Source: an uncultured Flavobacteriales bacterium (GTDB lineage: Bacteria; Bacteroidota; Bacteroidia; Flavobacteriales_D; Parvicellaceae). Taken from it: a stretch of 61,654 nucleotides of DNA. This document shows positions 46,842 to 56,344 of the stretch, piece by piece (positions within the stretch are counted from its first letter, which is position 1; every line of letters begins with the position of its first letter). The stretch covers positions 83,070 through 144,723 of the forward strand of contig CALSNM010000004.1 of assembly GCA_943787725.1 (NCBI GenBank), read 5' to 3'. The position numbers were made by a program, and so were the translations under genes. The notes under the pieces are model-generated. The model was given only the letters and a program-made list of their open reading frames with translations. It searched no databases and was not told where the DNA came from.

Positions 46842-47792
46842 TTAGTGCCCTAATGCCGCTAAGTATCTTTCAGCATCTAAAGCAGCCATGCATCCCGTGC
46901 CAGCAGCAGTGACTGCTTGACGATAATCTTTATCAGCAGCATCTCCTGAAACAAAAACTCCCGCAACATTTGTTTTAGAAGAACCTGGGGTATTTATAAT
47001 ATATCCTGTCTCATCCATTTCAATATAAGGTTTGAAAATTTCTGTATTCGGATTATGACCTATTGCCACGAAAAACCCCGTGCAAGGGATATCCATAACC
47101 TCTCCTGTTTGGTTATTTTTCGTTCTCGCTCCTGTCACACCATTATCATCTCCTAAAACCTCTTCAGTCTCAGTATTAAATAAAATGGTAATATTTTCAG
47201 TGTTTTTAACACGCTCAGCCATTATCTTAGACGCTCTAAACTCGTCTCTACGGACCAACATAGTTACTTTCGTACAAATATTGGAAAGGTAATGCGCTTC
47301 TTCACATGCTGAATCTCCTGCACCAACAATTACTGTTTCTTGTCCTTTGTAGAAAAAACCGTCACAAACAGCACAAGCAGAAACTCCACCGCCTATTTTT
47401 AAGTAGTGTTGCTCAGATTCTAAACCTAAGTATTTAGCTGAAGCTCCGGTAGAAATAATAATAGTGTCCGCATGAATCTCTTTGTCTCCATCGACCCAAA
47501 CTTTATGCACAGGTCCTGTAAAATCGACTCTTGTAATATATCCTGATCGTATATCCGCATCAAACCTTTTCGCCTGTGCTTCCAATTGCATCATCATCTC
47601 TGGCCCATTAACTCCTTCAGGGTATCCGGGAAAATTATCGACCTCTGTAGTAGTAGTTAATTGCCCACCTGGCTGCATTCCTTGATACAACACTGGTGCC
47701 ATATTCGCTCTAGAAGCATAAATTGCAGCTGTAAACCCTGCAGGACCCGAACCAATTATCAAACATTTAATTTTTTCTATTTCTTCACTCAT
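46842..47792 (-). CDS. trxB: Thioredoxin-disulfide reductase
   Basis: The 316-residue flavoprotein transfers electrons from NADPH to thioredoxin. It has the FAD motif 'CLIIGSGPAGFTAAIYASRA', the redox-active 'CAVCDGFF' (CxxC, CAVC) and the NADPH motif 'VIVGAGDSACEEAHYL', with 'FVSGDAADKDYRQAVTAAGT' near the C-terminus. ATG 47792 ('MSEEIEKIKC') is preferred over 47819, which adds a Lys-rich extension lying upstream of, or overlapping, the promoter element. Intact. Confidence 0.96.
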   Translation of the reverse strand: MSEEIEKIKCLIIGSGPAGFTAAIYASRANMAPVLYQGMQPGGQLTTTTEVDNFPGYPEGVNGPEMMMQLEAQAKRFDADIRSGYITRVDFTGPVHKVWVDGDKEIHADTIIISTGASAKYLGLESEQHYLKIGGGVSACAVCDGFFYKGQETVIVGAGDSACEEAHYLSNICTKVTMLVRRDEFRASKIMAERVKNTENITILFNTETEEVLGDDNGVTGARTKNNQTGEVMDIPCTGFFVAIGHNPNTEIFKPYIEMDETGYIINTPGSSKTNVAGVFVSGDAADKDYRQAVTAAGTGCMAALDAERYLAALGH

Positions 47793-47816
47793 TATTCTTA
47801 CTTTAATTTTGTAGAA

Positions 47817-47824
47817 CAAATGTA
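47817..47824 (-). promoter_or_regulatory. Predicted -7 promoter element (TACATTTG) for trxB
   Basis: Exact TAnnTTTG on the minus strand, 24 bp before the trxB start at 47792. It supports that start, since 47819 would lie within the element. Confidence 0.5.
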
Positions 47825-47968
47825 ATTATTATCAGTTGATAGAGCTGCAATTTATAATACAATTTGAAGGTCTAATTTCCCGTAAAATTGAAATCGTAAA
47901 ACCAATATATGATTAAAGGACCGTTTAATAAGCGGATTCAGTACTTTTACGATTATAAATAATTGTAA

Positions 47969-48247
47969 ATGTTAAAAATCAATAAAAAGACAATTCCCTT
48001 TTGAATTCTTACCATCGCCATTTTTATTTTAGTTATCGCTCCTTATCTTATACAAACCCGAAAAGTTAATGGACAATGAAGCAATCAAGTTTATACTATG
48101 CGCTATCACAACCTCCATTTAAATTCTAAAAAAGAAAAGGCTGAATATCACCTTTTTTATAAAAACATAGAAGTTCAAAATAAGAGTCTGGAACTAGTAA
48201 ATTTAACCCTGTTTAAATTATATAGACCCAAAACATCTAACGACTAA
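47969..48247 (+). pseudogene. Small membrane-protein frame with two in-frame TGA codons
   Basis: A single 92-codon frame runs from ATG 47969 to TAA 48247, interrupted only by TGA at 48002 and 48077. It reads 'MLKINKKTIPF*ILTIAIF', then 'ILVIAPYLIQTRKVNGQ*', then 'SNQVYTMRYHNLHLNSKKEK' and 'AEYHLFYKNIEVQNKSLEL'. The middle is a good transmembrane helix and the rest a soluble tail, so it looks like real former coding sequence. Both TGA codons are one G-to-A change from Trp (TGG). TGA is a normal stop elsewhere in this window, so decay is more likely than recoding. The 3' end overlaps the M23 gene by 11 bp. Confidence 0.45.
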
Positions 48248-49965
48248 AGTTATATTCTTTTATTGTCTCATTACCTCTTTCGTCTATTACCAAAACCCTT
48301 AATAAGTGCTTACCTTTGGAAATGTTATTATACGTGTCAAATGGAATTGTATAGGTTCCTCGCTTTGGAACATATTTCCCAAAAACCCAATTTCCATCAA
48401 TAAAAGAATCGTAAGTTTCAATCCCACTCAAATTATCGGATATCTTGAAATTGTATATTTTTAGCTGAGCTTAGATTTTTTCCTTCTGAAATATTTACCG
48501 CTGTAACAGCGGGAGCAACACTATCAATTTTAACTGCATAATTTCCAAATGCTCTGACTTTGGTCTCAACCCATCCATTTTTATATTCGCCTCCTTTTGC
48601 GTACACTTTTCTTTTATCACTACTAACAGAAACTATTACAGCTTTTTTTTCCATGTTTTTTGCAATATTTTGCGTTTTTATCTTCATTATAAAATAATGC
48701 TGAACAGGTATTTTAGAATTACCAAATTGATGCAGACCCGAAGCCGTTTTTGACATTTCTTCTTCCTTATATTTTGCCCTTAAGTCATTATAGACTGAGT
48801 TTTCAGGTAAATAAGCTTTAAAGCCAGCTTTCTCAATCGCAACATCTCCTGCCATATTAATGGTATCACCTAAAGAAAGCACTTGACTAATCGTTTTCGC
48901 CATTTTAGTATTTGACTTAAGTTGAAAATTTACATTTGAAGTATTCCCATAGGTATCCTTAATAACATATTTCAACTGATGCATAGTATCATCCTTAAAA
49001 TTCAATTTCCCTTTATTTATTAATCCATCATATAGCTCTAGCTTGTTATTCTCAGAAACATATGACTTATGGAAACTTCTCTTTTTTAAATGATACTCAT
49101 TATAATCCTTGTGCGCATTTATATACCTATTCGTAAAAAAATCGATTTTTTCCATCGTTTGACGAAACACCTTGCTACCATCAACAAATAACTCTATTGT
49201 ATAAATACCACATTTATTGCCAGCTCCATTTAATTTATCAATTGTATGCACGCCTAAACCAATTTCACCATCAACCTCAATTACGGGATTATCCTTTAAC
49301 CTATATTCTCCTGACATTCCAGCAGTTGGGTAGACTTTGGCAATATCTTTTCCATTTATAAATCCATTCTCTAACGGGTAGATTTTAATATTACTTACTG
49401 TTGGACGAATATCATCCTTAATATCGAACCCAAAGAGTAAAGGATTAACCGCTTTTTCTGTTTCCGTTTCTCTTATCTCAAAATGCAAATGAGGCCCACC
49501 AGAACTGCCCGAATTGCCCGAATATGCAATTATTTCTTCTTTTGAAATCAATAAATCTAAACTATCCGGATAAACGGTAATGGTCTCTGTTTCATTTTCG
49601 AATTGTTTTTTACGCAAGTACTTTTCAATTTTATCGGGAAATCTGCTAAGATGAGCATAAACAGATGTATATCCATTTGGATGAGTTACATAAATTGCTT
49701 TGCCATATCCCCAATGCGATATATTGATTCTTGAAACAAAACCCGAATCAACAGCATAAATCCGATAGCCCTCAGATCCTTTTGTTTTAATATCTAATCC
49801 TGTATGGAAATGATTCGATCTTAATTCCGCAAAATTACCGGAAAGAATCAAAGGAATATGCAAAGGCGCTACAAATTGTGTTTTCTCATATTCCACTTGT
49901 GCGTAATATTGTTGAAAAGTCAACAAATAAACTACCACAATTAAAAATCTATATAAACTATTCAT
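48237..49965 (-). CDS. M23-family metallopeptidase (split by one frameshift)
   Basis: The reconstructed protein is ~575 residues. It has a signal peptide (~1-22), then the LytM/M23 domain (~35-175) with 'NHFHTGLDIKTKGSEGYRIY' (Zn ligands His and Asp) and 'GPHLHFEIRETETEKAVNPL' (HLHFE). A ~400-residue beta-rich C-terminal region of unknown role follows. The first frame ends after 'AKNIQFQDIR'; dropping one base at ~48460 gives 'IQFKISDNLSGIETYDSF' and the final part to 48237. It likely cuts or binds peptidoglycan cross-bridges in the periplasm. It is divergent from the zapA-rny operon. Confidence 0.88.
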
Positions 49966-50075
49966 AAAACTTCAATATTACCGGGATCTATACCAATATC
50001 AGGCCATGAAGGTAACATTAATCACAATCTGTAAAATTTAATTATAGCATAGATATGCACACAGTTTCGTGAAAA

Positions 50076-50106
50076 TTTGTTTAGTCCTTGTACTATATTA
50101 ACTTTG
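50076..50106 (+). promoter_or_regulatory. Complete Bacteroidota-type promoter (TTTG-N19-TAACTTTG)
   Basis: A -33 element TTTG (50076-50079) and an exact -7 element TAACTTTG (50099-50106) are separated by 19 bp, the textbook spacing. It lies 35 bp before the coiled-coil gene and should drive the coiled-coil-zapA-rny operon. Confidence 0.65.
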
Positions 50107-50141
50107 TGGAGAATTAATCTTTTTAAAAGGATTTTGAATAA

Positions 50142-50426
50142 ATGGAAAATGCTGTTTTAAATAGTATAAAGGAAAAAGTTCATACGCTAATGAGCAACAA
50201 TAGCTCACTCAGAGAACAAAATATTCAACTTGAGGCAAAAGTATTTGAACTTAAAAATACGTTAAATCAGCAGAAAGCAGAGATTGAAAATTTTAATGAC
50301 AAGGTTAAAATGTTGAAGATGGCAAAATCTTTAGGCGGAGATTCTGAAAAAAATACAGAAATGAAACTAAAGATAAATGAGTTGGTTAGAGAAATTGACA
50401 AGTGTATTTCACTCTTAAATAAATAA
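50142..50426 (+). CDS. Small coiled-coil protein upstream of zapA
   Basis: This 94-residue protein is an almost continuous coiled coil: 'LREQNIQLEAKVFELKNTLN' and 'QQKAEIENFNDKVKML' have clear heptads. A short C-terminal helix ends 'EIDKCISLLNK'. It has no signal peptide or membrane segment. Similar small proteins precede zapA in many Flavobacteriia; the heptads and position suggest a ZapB-like partner of ZapA, though the family is not characterised. Confidence 0.75.
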   Translation: MENAVLNSIKEKVHTLMSNNSSLREQNIQLEAKVFELKNTLNQQKAEIENFNDKVKMLKMAKSLGGDSEKNTEMKLKINELVREIDKCISLLNK

Positions 50427-50433
50427 AACGGTA

Positions 50434-50718
50434 ATGAGTCAGCTTTCTATAAAAGTAAATATAGCGGGAAGGACATATCCTTTAACAATCGAAAGATCGG
50501 AAGAGGAAATGATTCGAAAGGCTGCTGACAATATTAACGAGAGCATTAAAAACTTAAAGGAAAACTACGCTGTAAAGGACATTCAAGATTTACTTGCAAT
50601 GACTGCATTACAACTTGGTACTAAATCAAATACAATTTCTAAAGAAGTTGAAGACGATAAGGTTTCTGATGAGTTAATAGCGCTAAATGAAGAGCTGAGT
50701 GATTTCCTTGAGAAATGA
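50434..50718 (+). CDS. zapA: Cell division protein ZapA
   Basis: The 94-residue protein has the ZapA core: 'SIKVNIAGRTYPLTIERSEE' (beta strands), then 'MIRKAADNINESIKNLKENY' and 'DIQDLLAMTALQLGTKSNTI'. ZapA tetramers cross-link FtsZ filaments in the division ring. It starts 7 bp after the coiled-coil gene and is followed after 70 bp by rny, so the three probably form one operon. Intact. Confidence 0.92.
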   Translation: MSQLSIKVNIAGRTYPLTIERSEEEMIRKAADNINESIKNLKENYAVKDIQDLLAMTALQLGTKSNTISKEVEDDKVSDELIALNEELSDFLEK

Positions 50719-50788
50719 TCTTCTAATTCTCCATCAATATTAATTAAATAGGCAAAGCGCTTATTTAAAACACATTTAATATTGAACT

Positions 50789-52323
50789 ATGGAAATAGTA
50801 ATAGGAGCTGTGATAGGACTAGTTGTAGGAGGCATTATCGCCTATATCGGCCTAAATAGCGGTTTAAAATCAAAAAAAGCAAGCGCTCTAAAAGAAGCTA
50901 AAAGCGAAGCTGAAACAATCAAAAAGGAGAAAATTCTTCAAGCAAAAGAAAAGTTTTTACAGTTAAAAGAGGAGCACGAAAAAGCAATAAATAATCGTGA
51001 CAGGAAATTAAATGAACGTGAAAATTCTTTCAGGCAAAAAGAGAAATCCTTGAACCATAAATTGGAAGATGCGAATCGCAAAGACAAGCAACTGAACCAG
51101 TCTAAGGAAACCCTTAAGAGACAATTAGAAATTGTCAATAAAAAACAAGATGACCTTGATAAATCTCACGAAAAGGTGGTTTCTGAGTTAGAAAAACTAA
51201 GTGGTTATTCTAAGGAAGATGCTAAATCTCAACTAGTAGAATCCTTAAAAGATGAGGCTAGAACTAATGCTATGGCTTCAATTAACGAGATTCAAGAGGA
51301 AGCCAAGTTAAATGCATCTAGAGAAGCTAAGAAAATTGTTATTCAAACCATTCAAAGGGTTGCAGCGGAGCATGCAATTGAAAATTCAGTTTCTGTCTTT
51401 AATATCGCAAGTGATGAAATGAAAGGGAGAATTATTGGTAGAGAAGGTAGAAACATTAGAGCAATCGAAGCTGCTACTGGAGTGGAAATAATTGTTGACG
51501 ACACTCCTGAAGCAATTATTCTTTCTTGTTTTGACCCAATTAGAAGAGAAATTGCAAGATTATCTTTACACCAATTAGTTAGTGATGGTCGAATTCACCC
51601 TGCTCGTGTTGAAGAAGTTGTTGCTAAAACAAAAAAGACATTAGACTGAAGAAATAATCGAAACAGGTAAAAGAACTTGTATTGATTTAGGTATTCATGG
51701 TTTGCACCCAGAGTTAATTAAAATGGTTGGAAGAATGAAGTACCGTTCTTCTTATGGACAAAACTTATTGCAACACTCTAGAGAAGTAGCGAATCTTTGT
51801 GCTACTATGGCATCTGAATTAGGTTTAGATCCAAAAGTTGCTAAAAGAGCCGGGCTTATTGCATGATATAGGTAAAGTTCCTGAAGATGAGCCCGAATTA
51901 CCACACGCAGTACTAGGAATGAAAATTGCTGAAAAATATGGTGAAAAACCAGATATTTGTAATGCAATTGGAGCTCACCATGATGAAGTTGAAATGACAA
52001 CGTTAATTTCTCCAATCGTTCAAGTTTGTGATGCTATTTCTGGTGCAAGACCAGGAGCACGTAGAGAAGTTGCTGAATCTTACATTCAAAGAATCAAAGA
52101 TCTTGAAAACGTCGCTTTATCTTATGAAGGAGTGACAAAGGCTTATGCTATACAAGCAGGTAGAGAATTGCGTGTAATGGTAGAAAGCGAAAGAGTTGCT
52201 GATAAGCGCGCTGATGAGTTATCATTTGAGATTTCTCAAAAAATCCAAACAGAAATGACCTACCCAGGTCAGGTAAAAATCACAGTGATTAGAGAAAAGA
52301 GATCCGTTAATTACGCTAAATAA
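50789..52323 (+). CDS. rny: Ribonuclease Y (two frameshifts)
   Basis: The reconstructed protein is ~511 residues, normal for RNase Y. The N-terminal anchor helix '[20 protein letters not shown]' is followed by a long coiled coil (~25-190), the KH domain ('[20 protein letters not shown]') and the HD domain. A break at ~51648 after '[12 protein letters not shown]' leads to '[20 protein letters not shown]', and a second at ~51857 restores '[16 protein letters not shown]', the catalytic HD motif. Both look like one-base insertions. RNase Y starts mRNA decay at the inner membrane. Real loss is unlikely. Confidence 0.95.
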
Positions 52324-52385
52324 TTATTCTATAAAGAAGGGAAGTTTTCTGTATACTTTCCTTCTTTAATTTATAGCCTGCAACA

Positions 52386-53012
52386 ATGTTAAAGTACATT
52401 CACTTCTACTTCAATAAATACGTACTATCTTTATTTATTAGTAAACGGTACTTTATAGCCTACGATTTCAAGAAAAAAGTAATTTGGTACCGAGTAGCAA
52501 AAGTAGGTACTCGTTCCATTCTTAAGCTTTTTGAAAAAGAAAACGGAAGTGACTTCCTATACTCTTCGGCTACAGCTTACAACCCTAGATTGTATAAAAA
52601 ATATTACAAATTTGCATTTGTTCGTAACCCATACGACCGCTTCATAAGTTCTTGGAAGGACAAAGTTGTAGAACGCAATTACTTCAATTTCCCAAACCTC
52701 GAATTGGAAAAAATGAAGAATATAAACAACTTTATTGGTTGGGTAGAAAATCAAAACATTGAGAAATGCGATGAACACATTCGATCACAATATTCTTTAA
52801 TTGATGTTGAGCAATTGGATTTTCTTGGAAGATTTGAATCTTTTAATGAAGACTTTAAAAAAGTCGCTCAAAAACTAAATATAAAATTAAAAGAAGTTCC
52901 ACATTTAAACTCTACGAAAAAGAAAGAAGTTACTTTAACAAGTGAACAAAAATGTAGAATTAAAAAAATATACGAGAAAGATTTCTCAACATTCTATTCA
53001 GGTATCGAGTAA
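52386..53012 (+). CDS. Sulfotransferase family 2 (carbohydrate) protein
   Basis: The 208-residue protein has the two 3'-phosphoadenylylsulfate-binding motifs of carbohydrate sulfotransferases: the 5'-phosphosulfate loop 'WYRVAKVGTRSILKLF' (~35-50) and the 3'-phosphate segment 'FAFVRNPYDRFISSWKDKVV' (~76-95). No signal peptide or membrane helix is present, so it should act in the cytoplasm on a sugar precursor or lipid-linked chain. As the first gene of the polysaccharide cluster it suggests a sulfated surface glycan. It starts 62 bp after rny. Confidence 0.82.
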   Translation: MLKYIHFYFNKYVLSLFISKRYFIAYDFKKKVIWYRVAKVGTRSILKLFEKENGSDFLYSSATAYNPRLYKKYYKFAFVRNPYDRFISSWKDKVVERNYFNFPNLELEKMKNINNFIGWVENQNIEKCDEHIRSQYSLIDVEQLDFLGRFESFNEDFKKVAQKLNIKLKEVPHLNSTKKKEVTLTSEQKCRIKKIYEKDFSTFYSGIE

Positions 53013-53033
53013 CGAAACTAGAAGTTAATAAAT

Positions 53034-53927
53034 ATGAAACTTATTTATAAAATAATCTACACACCCTTCATTAATTTAATGCTTAGGTCTTTAAATAAAA
53101 CATTTAGTTTCGCATTCCCTAAAATAAAAATACCTCCTTCAGGAATAATATCCCTGAAATTAAAAGACGGAGACATAATTAAATTTTGCACGAATCAAAC
53201 CGACCCTGTAGGCCAAAACGTCTTTTGGAAAGGAGTTTATGGTTATGAATACGTGGATATTTTTGAAGACATTATTAGTCATTGCAAAGGGTTTTTAGAC
53301 ATTGGCTCAAATGCAGGACTATACTCAATGATCGCTGCTAAAAAATCGAAAGACATTCGCGTAGTTGCTTTTGACCCCACAAATGCTGCTGCTCATTATT
53401 TTAGAAACAACATTGCCGTGAACGGTTTTAAATCTAATATTAATTTTTTTCAATTGGCAATTTCAGACGTAAAAGGTGAAATTTCGTTTTATGAGGTCAA
53501 GAATAAAAAATATCCTTTTTTAAAACATAACCTAGGAGGAGCTGCAAGTGCAGTCAACAAACCGAAAGAATATAAAGAGATTAAGGTTCCTTCTGCTCCT
53601 TTGGAAGATTGTTTAAAAGAAAACAATCTTGAAAACCTTCAAATTGATTTCGTGAAAATTGATGCAGAAGGTGTAGAGCCTCAAATAATAAAAGGAATGG
53701 AGTCCGTTATTAAAACCCATAAACCTATTATTGTTTGTGAAATTCTATTCAATGACATTGAAAAAGAACTAGAAAATGAATTCTCAAAATATGACTATTT
53801 ATTTTTTGGACATAGAGGAAAAAAATTGATCAAATTGGAATCAATTATTCGGAAAGAGGATGATGGAATAAGAAATTGTTTTTTCGTCCCAAGGGAAAAG
53901 TTAAATATGATGAACAATTATATATAA
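53034..53927 (+). CDS. FkbM-family methyltransferase
   Basis: The 297-residue SAM-dependent methyltransferase has motif I 'FLDIGSNAGLYSMIAA', the acidic 'VVAFDPTNAAAHYFRNNI' and the family hallmark 'IDFVKIDAEGVEPQIIKGM', followed by 'KPIIVCEILFNDIE'. FkbM enzymes O-methylate sugars or other hydroxyls. It lies 21 bp after the sulfotransferase and 46 bp before the epimerase, so the three form one unit. Methylation and sulfation together point to a heavily decorated surface glycan. Confidence 0.9.
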   Translation: MKLIYKIIYTPFINLMLRSLNKTFSFAFPKIKIPPSGIISLKLKDGDIIKFCTNQTDPVGQNVFWKGVYGYEYVDIFEDIISHCKGFLDIGSNAGLYSMIAAKKSKDIRVVAFDPTNAAAHYFRNNIAVNGFKSNINFFQLAISDVKGEISFYEVKNKKYPFLKHNLGGAASAVNKPKEYKEIKVPSAPLEDCLKENNLENLQIDFVKIDAEGVEPQIIKGMESVIKTHKPIIVCEILFNDIEKELENEFSKYDYLFFGHRGKKLIKLESIIRKEDDGIRNCFFVPREKLNMMNNYI

Positions 53928-53973
53928 TTCACTGCCTAGCTGATAAATTAATTACTTTTGAAAAAAATATAAA

Positions 53974-54957
53974 ATGATACTTACCAAGAAAAAAGTTTTA
54001 ATAACCGGAGGAGCAGGCTTTATAGGCTCTAACCTTTGTGATAAATTATTAGCTCAAAACAACCAAGTTGTTTGTTTAGACAATTTACTTACTGGTAAAA
54101 AAGAAAATATTGCACATTTATTAGAAAACAGTAATTTCACTTTTATTCAAGGAGACATTCGAAATCTTGATGATTGCAAGAAGGCTGTATCTGGGGTGGA
54201 TGTTGTGTTGCATCAAGCTGCATTAGGATCTGTCCCGAGGTCTATTGAAGATCCAGAAACGACCAACGAGATAAATATTTCGGGATTTTTAAACATGCTC
54301 TTAGCAGCAAAAGAAGAAGGTATAAAACGATTTGTTTATGCGGCCAGTTCTTCAACTTATGGAGATTCTAAAGAACTTCCAAAAATTGAAGAAAATATTG
54401 GAATGCCACTTTCTCCTTATGCGGTAACCAAATATGTGAATGAATTATATGCGCATGTTTTCGGATCATTATATGGCATGGAAACAATTGGCTTAAGATA
54501 CTTTAATGTGTTTGGAAGACGTCAAGATTCTAATGGTGCTTATGCCGCAGCGATTCCAAAATTCATTTTAGCCTTAATGAATCAGAAGGCTCCTATTATT
54601 CATGGTGACGGAACGCAGACAAGAGATTTCACATACATCGACAATGTCATTCAGGCAAATGAATTGGCAGCAACAACAACAAATAAAGATGCGTTTAATC
54701 AAGTTTACAATGTTGCTTATGGAGAAGAAACGGTTTTAATAAACCTTATCAATAAATTAGGAGAATTACTTTCGCAGCACGATCCCAAGATTGCAGAAAT
54801 CAGACCAGAACACGGACCTGAAAGGTTAGGAGATGTTAGATATTCATTAGCTTCAATTGATAAAGCCAAAAGAAACTTGGGGTATAACCCGACACATAGC
54901 ATTAATCAAGGGCTAGAAGAAGCTATTGATTGGTATTGGGAAAACTTAAAAAAATAG
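53974..54957 (+). CDS. NAD-dependent nucleotide-sugar epimerase (WbpP/TviC-like)
   Basis: The 327-residue extended SDR has 'LITGGAGFIGSNLCDKLLA' (GxxGxxG), 'HQAALGSVPRSIEDP', 'YAASSSTYGDSKELP' and the catalytic 'YAVTKYVNELYA' (YxxxK), then 'GLRYFNVFGRRQDSNGAYAA'. This pattern fits UDP-N-acetylglucosamine 4-epimerases of the WbpP/TviC type, which make UDP-GalNAc(A) for O-antigen and capsule. The gene is intact. It is followed by a short tandem repeat and then the flippase gene. Confidence 0.9.
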   Translation: MILTKKKVLITGGAGFIGSNLCDKLLAQNNQVVCLDNLLTGKKENIAHLLENSNFTFIQGDIRNLDDCKKAVSGVDVVLHQAALGSVPRSIEDPETTNEINISGFLNMLLAAKEEGIKRFVYAASSSTYGDSKELPKIEENIGMPLSPYAVTKYVNELYAHVFGSLYGMETIGLRYFNVFGRRQDSNGAYAAAIPKFILALMNQKAPIIHGDGTQTRDFTYIDNVIQANELAATTTNKDAFNQVYNVAYGEETVLINLINKLGELLSQHDPKIAEIRPEHGPERLGDVRYSLASIDKAKRNLGYNPTHSINQGLEEAIDWYWENLKK

Positions 54958-54973
54958 CACTCAAAGTTTAAAG

Positions 54974-55018
54974 CAATTTAGTGTTTACAAAACAATTTAG
55001 TGTTTACAAAACAATTTA
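54974..55018. repeat. 19-bp direct tandem repeat, about 2.4 copies
   Basis: The unit CAATTTAGTGTTTACAAAA occurs twice without change and a third time in part (CAATTTA). It fills the gap between the epimerase stop and the wzx start. It could be a slippage product; no protein or RNA role is evident. Confidence 0.8.
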
Positions 55019-55064
55019 AAACACTTGAAGTCAGTTAAATAATTCCTTTCTTTTGTAATAAGAT

Positions 55065-56344
55065 ATGATAAAAAGGTATTTCTATAAATCTGATTTTCTC
55101 AAAAACATTGCCACCCTGCTTTCCGGAACTATCCTTGCAAATCTCATTGCAATTGCTATTCAGCCGCTACTAAGTAGAATTTACTCACCTGAAGAGTTTG
55201 GGACCTTTACTATTTATTTAAGTATAATTGGAATGCTAGCACCAGCAGGAAACCTAAAGTATGAAGGGGCGATTGTTTTACCTGATTCGGACAGAAAAGC
55301 CTCAGCTCTATTGCTTGCGAGTGTCTTTATAAGTTTCTCATTTAGTCTGGTATGGTTAATTGTATTTTTCTTTTTCGACAAACAAATAATCACACTTTTT
55401 AATTTCTCTCCAAGCATTAAAATATGGCTATTAATTATCCCTTTAGCGATTTTTGTAATTTCATCTAGTAGAGCATTAAATTTTTGGTTAATTCGAAAAA
55501 AAAGCATTCCGAGCTTCTTCCTTAAATAAACTTGTTAAGAGAGGTAGTGAAGGATGTGTCCAACTAGGGAACCGGTTACTTTTCGAAATTCCAAGGATTA
55601 ATTATAGGAAATATAATCGGAGAGATTTTTAATTTTATTGTCGCTTTTGCCCAGTCTACAAAAACACAAATTAAGCTTCAAAAACATAACTAGATCAGAG
55701 ATAAAAGAACAGCTCAAAAGATATAAAGACTTTCCACTATACAGTTCTTTGCCATCTTTAATGAATTCTATTAGTCTGTTTTTACCTCCTATTATTGTTC
55801 AAGAATATTTCAACCTAGAGCTTACAGGCCAATTTGGCTTCAGTCGCCAATTACTATCGATACCATTAGCTTTTTTATCTGTTAGCATATCTCAAGTCTT
55901 GCTCCAAAAAGTAGCGGAATCAAGAAATCTAAACAAGAAAATATTACCATTGGTCCTAAGAATATCTTTGATTCTTTTTGCTTTATCTGGTATTGGAATA
56001 ATCATCATTGAACTATTTGGAGTAGATTTATTCAAATGGATTTTTGGCGACAAATGGGAAACAGCAGGAAAACTAACAACCATTCTTGTATTTTCCTATG
56101 CCATTAAGTTTATAGTTTCTCTTCTCCGCTTACAGCTATATTTACAGCACTTGAAAAAATAAAAATCAGCAGTATTTGGCAAATAGGTTACTTCATAGCT
56201 ATTGGCTGTTTATACCTATTCAAAGATTGCACAATTGAGGAGTTTCTGTGGAATTATGTATTGATTGATTTAGCTTCTTACTTAATATATTACTTCCTTC
56301 TTGTTGGAGTTTGCAAAAAATATGACAATAAAATATTGAGATGA
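55065..56344 (+). CDS. wzx: Wzx-type polysaccharide flippase (several frameshifts)
   Basis: The pieces rebuild a ~426-residue membrane protein of the MATE/polysaccharide-transport type: 'IATLLSGTILANLIAIAIQP', 'LLSRIYSPEEFGTFTIYLSI' and 'GNLKYEGAIVLPDSDRKASA' at the start are typical. After breaks near 55500-55560 comes 'GLIIGNIIGEIFNFIVAFAQ', then from ~55650 'DFPLYSSLPSLMNSISLFLP'. A last shift at ~56125 gives 'ALEKIKISSIWQIGYFIAIG' to the stop at 56342. It moves lipid-linked oligosaccharide across the inner membrane. The stop overlaps the polymerase start (ATGA). Confidence 0.83.

Noticed and set aside
47969..48247. TGA recoded as Trp (alternative genetic code)
   Set aside because: Many intact genes end in TGA (lolD at 23745, pdxJ at 34734, EndoI-type gene at 36903), and their products use TGG for Trp.
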